Source: Chytriomyces cf. hyalinus JEL632 (taxonomy: Eukaryota > Chytridiomycota > Chytridiomycetes > Chytridiales > Chytriomycetaceae). From it: a stretch of DNA of 64,000 nucleotides. The first letter of the stretch is position 1. The number at the start of each line of letters is the position of its first letter. Under the pieces are notes generated by a model that saw only the letters and a list, made by a program, of their open reading frames with translations, ran no database searches and had not been told where the DNA came from. Where the stretch lies: positions 62,001 to 126,000 of the forward strand of contig JAIWWG010000085.1 of assembly GCA_025435555.1 (NCBI GenBank), written 5' to 3'. Both the position numbers and the translations under genes were made by a program. This document shows positions 35,622-46,376 of this stretch, one piece after another.

Positions 35622-37325
35622 ATGGCCCACTACGATCAAACTCAGTACAGTGGTAGGAACCAGTACCAGCAACAGCAGCAGCAAGGCAGCTACCAGCAAG
35701 GGTACGGCTACGAGGGCAGCAGCCAAGGCGGGTACAACGAGTACGACACCGGCTATGACCAGCAGCAGCAGCAGCAGCAGCAACAGCACAACTATCCTTA
35801 CCAACAGCAGCAGCAAGATGGTAACCACCAACAGGATCCTTACTATTACGGAAACTCTTCTCAGCAAAGGTAAAAAACCACTCAATGCTTGCAAAAACAA
35901 CTGTCTTCTGAGCAAAAAAACATGTGGCGCAGATACCCAGAACCATACAATTCAAACCAAGGCTATGATAGTGATGCAGACAGCAGTTATGAGCCACACC
36001 CCCATTCATCAAATCAAGTGAACCAGGTTCTCTATGATCCGTTTGCCCCACAAGTTTTGCACAAGAGAATGTCTGTTTCATCTCCCGCGCGGAACCGACA
36101 ATTTTACGATGAAGACGGAAGCCCAATGCCACCACCACAAGCCGCTCAGATGTACAATAACGGTGGAATGCCGATGCGGAGTAACACTGTGATTAGTGCC
36201 AAAGACAGTGCATCACATTTGATTCGAAACAACTCTTCTGGACACCGTGGGAGACCAACAAAAGCAAATCGACTTGGACTTGCAGAAACTCCAAAGGAAG
36301 AAAAGAGTCTGGGAACTAGCGTGTTAAATATCTTGTGTTGCTGTGTTCCGGCGCGACCGCTGTATCGAATCATTTGTGGTGTCGTGTTTTTGCTGATTGT
36401 TGCTATTGCCGCAATCTTTGGAGCAATGTACTTCCCGCAGTAAGTGTACATATGCTGTGTTTTGTATCTGTCGCTCATCAGCGTGTTCAGGTTCCCAGTA
36501 ATTCACGTCAATTCGATTGATTTGTCAAACTTGGCAAATGGCGCCTTCAACTTCTCCATCCCTGACGGCTCCGAAAACTTGAATCACTTGCAAATTCAGC
36601 TGGCGTTGAAGATGGAGATTGGGACGTACAATCCAAACTTGTACGGTCTTCAGGTCGATGTCATTGATTTGGTGGTGCGTGTTCTAAGTTTACCCCCCCA
36701 CACTCCTTATTTTTAATTGGTTGATCACTCATTGAATTTTTTTGTGATCCAGGCGCAAATGATGGTCAACACCACGTATGTCTACAATCCTTTGAAAACG
36801 CAGCCACTCACTGGATTTTCTGCTCTTGCTGGCGTTGTCGGACCCGCACCTACGGGTCGACAAAATTACCCAAACTACTTCCCCAGCAATTCAAGCGTGA
36901 TAGGGACGGGTCAAGTCAACAGCATTTACTTTCCGTCTAAAACCAACATCAACTACACCATGATGTTTCTACTCAATTACACGCCGGATCCTGTTGTTGG
37001 CTTGCTCGCGGATCCAACGGTGCTGGAAATCGCCGATGCATGTGGAATCACGAGTCGGTATTCACCGCCAGGACGGCCCATGAAGGTTCATTACAAGGCA
37101 ACGAGTGTGGTGAAAGTGCTCAAACCGATTGGGTACGCGCCAACGATTGAAAACGATATTCTGATAAACTGTCCCGTGAGTCCGGGACAGGTTGCCGCGA
37201 TTGTTTCAGCAGTTCAGGAAGGGAAAAGCCCGATTGCTGCGCTGCAGTCGATCCTCGGAGGAGGAGGCGCAGGCGCGCTGGCTGACGCGACTAGCGCAGC
37301 AGCTGAAATGGAAGGCGCTCGATAG
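35622..37325 (+). CDS. LEA2-like single-pass membrane protein, paralogue D
   Basis: Four exons: 35622-35869, 35933 to about 36442, about 36491-36674, and 36753-37325. Exon 1 is a Gln/Tyr/Gly-rich low-complexity tail with two polyQ runs. Exon 2 continues the tail and ends with ILCCCVPARPLYRIICG and a membrane helix to YFPQ. The intron after PQ matches the conserved phase-2 position. Exon 3 has FPVIHVNSIDLSNLANGAF and GTYNPNLYGLQVDVIDLV. Exon 4 has QMMVNTTYVYNPLKTQPL, KTNINYTMMFLLNYTPDP, CGITSRYSPPGRPMKVHY and LKPIGYAPTIENDI, and ends after a short Ala/Gly-rich tail. Its juxtamembrane cluster is CCC-V-P rather than CCCCP. It lies 117 bp upstream of the kinase gene. Function unknown. Confidence 0.84.
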
Positions 37326-37442
37326 AAATTTTCTTCACTGGGTAAAAAAATAAAAAGGGCTTGGCACAAGTTCCCAAAGTAATTGCCGGGGTTTGTGAAT
37401 AAATAAAAAAGAACCCAAAAAAAAAAAAGACGAGCCCTTGGC

Positions 37443-40400
37443 ATGACGGGCACGCTTGAGAACATGTCGAGCGGGTCCCGCTACTCGCTGCTCGAGAAGA
37501 AGGGCCAGGGCGCCTTCTCGACCGTGTTTGCCGCGCAGGTGCTTGCGGCCCCAGACCCCAGTTTGCATGCACGCCATCTGGCGCCAATGAGTCCACCTGT
37601 GCTGCGCCAGGGCATGCGAGTTGCTGTTAAACGTATTCAGAGAGGCGTGGCAGCCATGGTCGAGGTAACTTCTGCTTCACGTCTTGCGCACTGGATCGCT
37701 CCGCCTGTCTATTGCTGCTGACTAACCTCAATGCTTTAACCCGACCTCTCTCGTCTTGCTGCAAATTGCGGGTATTGCTATCCATCATAGAGTCGAAAGA
37801 CGCCGAGGGACAGAAACAAGCCCACAGACACCGACCAGTTCTCGTTCTTGGGTGCGACAAGCACAAATCTGCCGTCAGTCCCGGCCCTGCCCAACGACCA
37901 AGGCCTTGCTGAATGTGATCTGCTCCGACGGTTGACCTGGACAACGAATGTGTATGTCGGTGGGGTGAGGGAGGAGCACGATGATGCGTCAGACTCAGAT
38001 AACGACCACAACGTCACCTCGACATCGGATGACACTCTCGCAGACTATGGCAACGATCCCTCGTTCAATATATTCTCCGGCAAAACTCGACGCCCCTCTC
38101 GGGCTGTTGCCGATAAGGAGCGAATGCTTGGCTCTGGTGGCGGGATCGTCAAATTGTACGAAGTGATTGAGACGGTGGACTCGCTGTTCTTTGTGATGGA
38201 GTACTGCGCAATGGGTGAGCACTGTCGACCATTCAAACCTTGTTTGTCACAGCAACGCTTACAAATATGTTCTTGTGTAACCTAGATCTATTCCAAGCAA
38301 TCACTTCACGTGCCGGATTCCCTCCCCACATTGTGAAAGATCTTTTTACCCAGATCTGCAACGCAGTCCACTACTGCCATGAGAATGGAGTCTTCCATCG
38401 GGACTTGAAGCCGGAAAATATTTTGCTCGATACCAGCGATTATTCCATCAGATTGGCCGATTTCGGATTGGCAACGGATGAGGAGTGGACCACAAATATG
38501 GGTTGTGGAAGTCTTCGCTACATGGTTTGTGTATCTTTGATCGCTGCGCAGGCTTCTGCTAACCAAAATTTACAGTCACCTGAAAATCTTGGAATTCCGT
38601 TAGCCACACTCACACAAGACCTACCCCGCAATCGATCAGATCCTCCCGGATACAATACCCTCAAGAATGACGTGTGGTCCCTTGGAGTTTTGCTGATGAA
38701 CCTAGTATACGCAAGGAATCCATGGCACGGTCCAAAAGACCCCTTCTGTAGCAGACGATACCTATACAACCGTGAACCCGCCCTTCGTGAAGAATTCAAT
38801 CTCTCTCCAGAGTTTGATGCAATTCTACGCCGCTGCTTTGATCCTGATCCAGAGTTGCGATGTGGTGTTATAGAGTTGAGGAACATGGTCTGGAGGGTCG
38901 GGTCATTCACGACGAATGCGGATTCGCTGGATGAAAGCTTGAATGCGCTCTTGGCAGAAGGGCCACCTCCTGAACCGCAATTGTGGGGGCCGGTTAAGAA
39001 AGTCTACATGGGGATTCCGGGAGCTGGCGGGGCTTCTAACGCAGATGATCAAAGCGAAGAAGAACCTGTTGTGCTGGACACTGTTGTTTCTGAAGCGGGG
39101 AAATCAGGCTCTTCCGCCTCTTTATTTGCCGAGCAACATCGCATGCTGAGTTCCAGGCGTGTGTCTGGCCGAAACGGCACTGGTTTATCAGTGGCATCTA
39201 CGGATAATTCGGGTCCAAGTTTGACTGCCGAGCAGAAGAAAAAGTTGACTGTCTCCATGAGCGTTTTGCAGAAATTACTGGATTCCACTGCAACTGACGG
39301 GAGAGGGTCCATTACAGACGCCAAAAAAGGAGTTGAGATGAGATTGGGAGACTCAAAACTCTCAAGCCTCGGGACAAGTTCGGGTGACGAAGACTCCGGT
39401 GACGATGATGAGGATGACGATGACGATGATGACAAGGGAAACATATTTAAATCCATGAACGACGCCCACACTGTTCCAGCGTTCGAGGACAACATATTCA
39501 AATCTTCAAAATCGGGTATTTCTAGAGGCATGAGCAATCTGACAATGGGGAGCGCAGCGCGCGAACATACCAATCTTACTTCAGTGCGTACATATAACGA
39601 TCAAGGTGGTTTCTATGCTGCAAACAGTCATCAAGTGCCAAGTCCATCACAGGCATCATTTGGAAGAACCTGGCCCAACCAAGTCGATGCTACCGAAGGA
39701 AGATCTCCAACGACAAATCGACCAATGTACAATCAAATCCTGTCACCCCCAGTTTCTCCAAATCAAGGAGGTCTTCATGACAGCTCCAAATACCGATCGG
39801 CTCAGTTCCAATCTCTTGCCGCAAAAGCTGCCGCAGTACATCGCGCAGAAACCCAAAGCCCCTTACGATCTGGGTCTTCTTCATCGGATCAGTCAGGGTT
39901 AGAATATGATCCAATACTCTCACCCCACCTGAGCGGCGCTCAAACGCAGTCACAACAGCAACAGCAACAGCTGCAGAACATGAATCACTTTCAACCATAC
40001 CAGCATGATATTCAGCCTTCTAAACCCGTGTCAGCGGTTGCTGGATCACCCACTAGTAGTAGTCATAGTGGAGGGTTCCGCTCCAGAATGAACTCTTTGG
40101 AGCCGCACCACCATCACCACCAAAAACTACAACAGTTTCCCCAACAATTGCAGCAACAGCAGCAAGCAATTCACCTACCCATCACGCCCAGTGTCACTGT
40201 GCAAGCGCGTTCGCGAATGTATTCAAACGAACGGCAACAAGCACCGAATCCTTGGCCTCACGCCAACGAAAGCAGCAGTTACGATTACGACAGCGCGATC
40301 CAAGAAGGGCAACAGCAGCAGCAGTACTCGCAACTCAAATCAAACGTACCAGCAGATGCAGCACGTCCAAGGCAACACTCGAACGAAAAATTAAACCCAC

Positions 40401-40813
40401 CTCCATTCATTAGACCACGAATGCATAGTAACGATGTGGTGCTTCTGTCACCAATTGATTCAGCGGGGCGGTATGCACCGTCTTCTGGGTTCAGTGGTAA
40501 TGGTCGTGTGCGTTCCTCGAGTGTGAATAGTGGTGACGCGACTGCCGCAGTTCTTGCAGCGGGACATGTGTTTGGAGTTGGAAGTTTCGGAGGCGCGAAT
40601 TCAAAAAATAGAGCAGGCAATGGAGCAGCGGCAGTGAAGATGCCATGGGGAGGGTACGAACAACAAGTGCAAAATAGCATGAAGATGCCATACACTGAGT
40701 GGGCTGAGGGAGAAGAAGACGTGCGATCGCATCCGATGCATGACATGGAGCCAAACATGGATGACGAAGAAACGAGTGAGTATAACGGTGGACCGGGTGT
40801 GTTTCACCCTTGA
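37443..40813 (+). CDS. Ser/Thr protein kinase, Ran1/Ksp1/Vhs1-like
   Basis: Four exons: 37443-37664, 37791-38214, 38286-38524 and 38576-40813. The kinase domain starts with the P-loop GQGAFSTVFAA and VAVKRI. A long insertion (37791 to about 38130), acidic and Ser-rich, lies in the N-lobe before VKLYEVIETVDSLFFVMEYC. The C-lobe has HRDLKPENILL, DFGLAT, LRYMSPENLG and NDVWSLGVLLMNL followed by ARNPW. The last intron is 51 bp and free of stops, so retention would insert 17 residues before SPE. The NPW element and the activation segment fit the fungal Ran1/Ksp1 group, which controls growth and meiosis decisions. The C-terminal 600 residues are disordered, with an acidic run near 39400-39435 and polyQ/polyH tracts, and motifs like RMHSNE that may be phosphosites. 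Confidence 0.86.
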
Positions 40814-40915
40814 CAACGATTGCAAGCGTTTGGAGCCAACGATCATTTGAAACCAAGTATTTAGAAGAAAAAGATGTGAAGGGGGTAAAAATAAAACAGT
40901 AAATTCAGCTTGAAA

Positions 40916-42776
40916 ATGCAGACACTGCACGCGTTGGGTCGTCGAGATAGGAGTGAAGCATCAGTGCTCTCTGAAGCAGGGCGACTTTCGGTGCAACCAG
41001 AGAAACTCAACGGACACAGCGGATGTGTCAACTCGCTGGCCTGGAGCAATGACGGGTCGCTGCTTGTCAGTGGCAGTGACGATCTGCGTCTGAATCTGTG
41101 GGATCCCATGCTAGGTTCGCGCCCCGTGTGATATGGCCCATACGTTGGCCACCGTCATTACTAATGAACTTTGCTTTTGATCGATCTCGTGCAATGGCCA
41201 TCCCCTCCAATAGACTCTCCCCTGCTAGCGTCATTTCACACAGGCTTCTCACGCAACGTATTCTCAGCAAAGTTTATGGCAGGAGAACATTCAGCAATAG
41301 CTGCATGCGCTGCTGATGGGGTATATACCTTTTGAGTAAACTGTGGCGCAGGTTCGGGCATGTAAAATAACACAATATTTAAACCAGGCAGTACGGTTTA
41401 TCCGAGTCGCCGAATCACGTATCGAGTCAAACGGACTCTTCAAATGCCATTCAGACATGGCATTCGAAGTGTTGCCAGACCCTCAAAATTCAAACGTATT
41501 TCTGAGCTGCAGCGATGACGGCACAGTCAACCAATACGACACCCGCTTAGCATCCGAATGCGCATGTACAAACTACTGCAACTCCCATGTGTTGATTGAC
41601 GTGAACAGATCACACGCTCGACACCCTTCTACACGCGTACAAACTGGGCCACCACGCAAACGATACGCGAAAACACTGCGTCCTCAGTCGACAAACGACG
41701 CAGCTCCCAACGCGACCCGGAACCGCCGTTTCCCATTCTTTTCAGCACCTTCAGGAACAGGCGTAGCTGCAATGTCGATTCACCCGGTTCAAACACAATA
41801 CCTGGCGTTAGGATGTAGTGATGATATCGTTCGTGTATATGATCGGAGAATGTTGAAGCTTCCTGGAACAATCGACGCGGGTGGAGAGCAGAGTGGTGGA
41901 GAGTGTGGAGAAGTGTACAACTTTCTTCCTGCAAAGTTTGTGTACCGACCGACGATGGAAGAGAGCGTGCATGGCGGTGCGACTCATCGAGCCAGCACTG
42001 TACCGCATAAAATCACTAGCTTAAAGTTTGATCCATGCGGGTTGACGATGGATTTGCTTGTGAGTTATTCAGATGAAAAGGTGTATCTGATTCGTCCAAT
42101 GGATGGGGCGGAAGAATTTGAAAGCTGCAATGATTTGAATCGATCGTTGAGACTCCCTGAGGAGCGCGGCGAAAAGGATTTGATTCGAGGATATCAAGGG
42201 CATCGTAATCGGCAAACAATGATAAAAGAGGCGTACTTTTACGGACCTCGGTCAGAATGCGTCATGTCCGGCAGTGATGACGGCACGGTTGTTGTTTGGG
42301 ATAAAGCTACAGGAAAAATGATAAATCGTGTCAAAGCAGACAAGGTTTGTGGTCTTTGACTGTGTCTGATTTTTTATTGACTTTCATCTTCGTTTTATTT
42401 TCAGTCTGTTGTCAACTGCATCGCGCCAAATCCAAGAAATAATTCCATGCTCTGCTGTTCCGGAATCGACAACACCATCAAAGTCCTTCTCTCGACAGCA
42501 GAAACAACATGGCTCGAACAAAGTAAAGCGACCGAGTTGGCAAAGTCGGCAGATGGACAACGAACATCTAGTGAGTCTGGCTGGGATGATGATGATTATG
42601 ATGGCGCAGATGACGAGGATGAACATGATCAAGACGAGGATGAAGATGACGACGGACTACCCACAGTTGTTCGACCCGATGTTCTGCTCATGTACTTAGC
42701 GCAATTGGGTGTTGATATTGAGGAACTGATTGGTGGTCGAGGTGGTTCTAGTAGTAGCGAGGAAGAAAACGGGTGA
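40916..42776 (+). CDS. DCAF6: DCAF6-like WD40 protein (CUL4-DDB1 substrate receptor)
   Basis: At least five exons. Exon 1 has LNGHSGCVNSLAWSNDGS and SGSDDLRLNLWDP. A small second exon gives TGFSRNVFSAKFMAGEH (about 41240-41301). The large exon after about 41373 has FKCHSDMAFEVLPDPQN, FLSCSDDGTVNQYDTRL, YLALGCSDDIVRVYDRRML, IRGYQGHRNRQTMIKEAYF and CVMSGSDDGTVVVWD. The final exon (about 42404-42776) has SVVNCIAPNPRNN, SGIDNTIKV and an acidic tail followed by PDVLLMYLAQLG. The CHxxxxxEVLPDP, DTR and GHRN.xTMIKEA elements are characteristic of DCAF6/DCAF8-type proteins, which recruit substrates to the CUL4-DDB1 ligase; YDTRL and YDRRM supply WDXR-like DDB1-contact motifs. The join between exons 1 and 2 (41113-41240) is unresolved and may hide a further exon. 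Confidence 0.82.
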
Positions 42777-42967
42777 AAATTCCGTTCAGTGATCAGTTGT
42801 ATATTTTTGGTCTCCCTGATATCTTGTTCGCTAGTGCAGCATTAAATTGTAAGATTTTCAAAGCATGTGGGGGCAGCAATTGTATTTCTCTATATTATTG
42901 ACATCCTGCGCACATCAAGCCATCTTCGTACTGAAAGACGATGGGGCACATGTGTTGCGTTCTATTT

Positions 42968-44085
42968 TCAAAACTCCTTCTTGGAATCAATGCTGAGACC
43001 TCCTGGTCCGCTATTCACGAGCAGTAAAAAGCCGCCCATCACGCTGAGAGTCTGTTGTTGTTTGGGAAAAGTCTCACGAAACTATGGTAGCTCCGCAAGA
43101 AACAAAAGCACCAACCTGAAAAAAATCAAACTTTTGGAAATCCCTTTGAGGGTCCTCGCTGCAAAATGATAACGGACATGGGGAAAAGAGTGGGTTAGAA
43201 TCAATCAAGCGCAGTGCTCAAGAACATAAAAAAAAAAAACTCAACTGATGCAGGGTCCACCAATTGTTCAACAGCACATTGCTCACGCATAGAAACGTAA
43301 GCAAAATCCACGCGGACCATTTGGCCTTGAACCCAACAACAACCATAACACAGCCAACGAAACTCAACGCAGCCACCACGCAACGCGTCATTGTCATTTC
43401 TCCAGCAATCATGAAACTCAGAAACAGAGCCACAAGAAGACTTCTTCCAAATAGTTGCAGAATGTTGGTCTTGTTGCCTTTTAACCCACCCTGGTGGATG
43501 CTGCTTGTCAGCAGAGGCGCAAATAGCTCGCGCTTTTTGGCGGCGCTCATAGAGTCAGCCAGGAGCATCAGGAGCCCGCCAGACACTGAGATGGAGCGTA
43601 GCATCCACGATTTGTTGAAGAAGAGTCCGTATCCGTAGCATTGGGAGAGGACGATTCCAAAGAGACCACCAACAGCATACTCGGTATTCTTTTTGAGGAT
43701 TGCAAGGGTCGAGCAGATGACCATGACAATTACGTTGGTTATCAGGAAACTGACGGTTCCGTAATGTGAGAAATCTGGTTTTGGTGGGCATTGGGTTGTG
43801 AGTGTGTCCGAGGTAATGAGAGAGGTTAGTAAGCTGCCTTACGCTGGTCATATTCCAGGTGGTACTCCTGGTCATCCCAACGAGTGCTGGTTGCAATTTG
43901 GGTTAGTTAGTTTTGGTCGGTCTTAGGGTTTGTTGACGGCTGTTTTACATGATGCGCATTGAGTCTTCCAAAAACGTTGAGCAGAGCAGGAACCTGGCAA
44001 GCGTGGGCAGATGCGGCTTGATGTACTTCGCACTGTGTTCCAGAGCCGCGTCGAAGCGGTCGATGGCATTTCTTCCTGCTTCCAT
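42968..44085 (-). CDS. SURF4: SURF4/Erv29-type ER cargo receptor
   Basis: Several exons on the minus strand. The start at 44085 gives MEAGRNAIDRFDAALEHSA and LARFLLCSTFLEDSMRIM, the conserved SURF4 opening. The next exon has TRWDDQEYHLEYDQ. The long exon contains ICSTLAILKKNTEYAVGGL, FNKSWMLRSISVSGGLLML, several hydrophobic helices and LCVSNVLLNNWWTLH. The last exon reads QTLSVMGGFLLLVNSGPGG and ends DSKKEF, with a lysine-rich C-terminus resembling an ER-retrieval signal. SURF4/Erv29 cycles between ER and Golgi and packs soluble secretory cargo into COPII vesicles. The acidic stretch of animal SURF4 is short here. Confidence 0.9.
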
Positions 44086-44442
44086 TTGTGCTTAGAGGGA
44101 TGCTGAGGATGGATAGAGATATGTTAAATCGTGTACGACATAGGACTAGTCCGCCACTGCTTCAGAAACTCACAAGAACTGTTTCAAGAGTTGTTTTGTG
44201 GGTTTGTTTGTATTGACTACTTTTTTCTGTTTGTTTGTTGACAAGCTTTGTCGCTGGAATTGTCAGATTCTGGACTGTTTGCCAAATGGACGCGCGCAGT
44301 CACACTGCAAAATTAAGTACCCACAGCATGCAAACAAAAAATGAGTGAGCTGAACAACCCATTTTGAAATGGAATTTATGAAATGGGTTTATTCATAAAA
44401 ACTGGGTCGCTCAAATTGCCCAAATAAAAACAAACACTCGAA
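44086..44442. other. Intergenic region between SURF4 and the CAX exchanger
   Basis: A 357 bp gap between divergent starts with T-rich runs (about 44190-44240) and A-rich runs near 44430. I see no coding potential. Confidence 0.4.
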
Positions 44443-46168
44443 ATGGCGACCTCATCATCAGAAGAACAAGCTGCCAAGGACATTGGTGCGTCTCTCTCCT
44501 CAACCCTCGTTGCCTCGTTGCCTCGATCCTCGATCCTCAATCATCCTGCCTGCACTCTCCCGGTGACCCATGCGCTATCTAACCGGGTCTCCTTCAGTCT
44601 CAGTACCAATCGATGCCGTCGCTACCGGTAGCACCGCCACCGCTATTGCCACTCACGACCACTCCAAAAAGAAGGTGGTCACCATCATGAGCAGTCTGTA
44701 CTCCATCTGGCGAAGAATCATTGTCTTCAACATCCTCGCAATCATTTTTGTGCCTCTCGGCATCCTCTCGTTTGTTCTGAAATGGGGTGCGTTTTCTTGG
44801 CCATGGGTTCAAATGTCCTTTACCAGCAACTGAACTTTTCATATGGGTTATCAGGTGACATTCCTACGTTCGTGTTGAACGTGTGTGCCATTATTCCGCT
44901 AGCAAAGTTGTTGGATTACGCAACCGACCAGCTTTCGATGCGAGTGGGAGAGACCATTGGAGGGCTGCTGAATGCGTAAGAGTCTCCCTTGCCACTGTGG
45001 AGACTGGCATCGCTAACCTTTGTCATCTGTTGACCAGCACGTTCGGTAATGCCGTTGAGCTGATTGTGTCGATCCTGGCGCTGCGCAAGGGCGAGCTGCG
45101 AGTGGTGCAGGCGTCGCTGATCGGCTCTGTTCTCTCGAACCTTCTTCTCGTGCTTGGCTTCTGTTTCCTGTGCGGCGGATTGTTGTAAGTCATAAATTGG
45201 GTGTCTGCAAAAATTGTGTGGCCTAAAAAAATCGCACTTTCAAATCACTCTCGACCCACTCAGTCCATCAGACAAGTCCGCAACGCTTCTCGACCGTTTC
45301 CAGCTTCTCGATCCCGACCAGGCGAACCTGAACATTGGTCTCCTGTCGGTCGTCTTTCTCGGATTCATCATCCCTGCTGCCTTCCACATTGCCTCAGAGC
45401 AGACCATTGGCTTCAACCCTGAAGAAATTGCAAACAAGACCCTTTCAATCAGTCGCGGCACTGCTATCGTCCTTCTCGTCACCTACATTGCCTTCCTCGT
45501 TTTCCAACTGTATTCCCACCGCGGTGAAACCAGGGTTGTGAGTGAACCCGTGCCTGACGTTGAGCGTGTCGATGCTCACGCAACAGTAATCGAAGAAGAG
45601 GAGGAGGAAGAAGAAGCCGAAACTCTGGCCATCATTGCCGTCGGTGCTTTAGTCTGTGTTACAGTCGTGATTGGTTTCTGCGCTGAATTTTTGGTTGACT
45701 CATTGGATGGTTTGGCCAAACAAGCGTCCATCTCAAAAACGTTTATCGGAATCATCATTCTGCCTATTGTTGGAAATGCTGCCGAGCACGTGACTGCAGT
45801 CAGTGCTGCAATGCGTAACAAGATGAACTTGGTCATCACTGTGGCTGTTGGCTCAAGTATCCAAATTTGTAAGTGTGATAAACCTCAACCCGTTTAAATC
45901 ATTGAAATTAAATTCCCGTTTTATTAACCTTGTATTATTTACAGCTCTCTTGGTCGCGCCAGTGCTTGTTCTCATTGGATGGATGATTGGGCAGAACCTC
46001 AGCTTGGACTTTGAAATCTTTGAATCCGTTGTTCTATTTGTCACCATCTTTGTCACGTCCACTCTGATTTCGGATGGCAGGACAAACTGGCTCGAAGGAT
46101 GGATGCTGCTTGCATCCTACGTTATTCTCGCAATCGCGTTTTTCTACACGAACGATGTTGCTGAGTAA
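44443..46168 (+). CDS. VCX1: Vacuolar-type Ca2+/H+ exchanger (CAX/Vcx1)
   Basis: About six exons. The first is short and ends AAKDI; the spliced product continues with [19 protein letters not shown] and [16 protein letters not shown]. Further joins give [19 protein letters not shown] and [19 protein letters not shown]. The latter holds the first cation-binding c-1 motif GNAVE. A loop exon has [18 protein letters not shown]. After an acidic run of eight glutamates (about 45595-45618) comes [16 protein letters not shown], the c-2 motif. The last exon completes helices ending [12 protein letters not shown] proteins load Ca2+ or Mn2+ into the vacuole using the proton gradient. The acidic loop between the two halves matches the family. 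The start at 44443 lacks the long autoinhibitory tail of plant CAX1. Confidence 0.93.
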
Positions 46169-46376
46169 CGAAGGGGAAACATGGGACATAAAAATAATAC
46201 AGCCAAAAAAAAAACAACAACTTCAGAATAAACTGGCTTCATTTTACTATCTCATTCGATTTTATTTACTGGCTGCGTCATCAAAGTTTGGCGAGTTGAG
46301 TTGGCATTGTTCGTGAATAGCATGAGATTATTTGGCACACACACAAGCGAATAATTCGTGATTGGTAAGATAAAAA

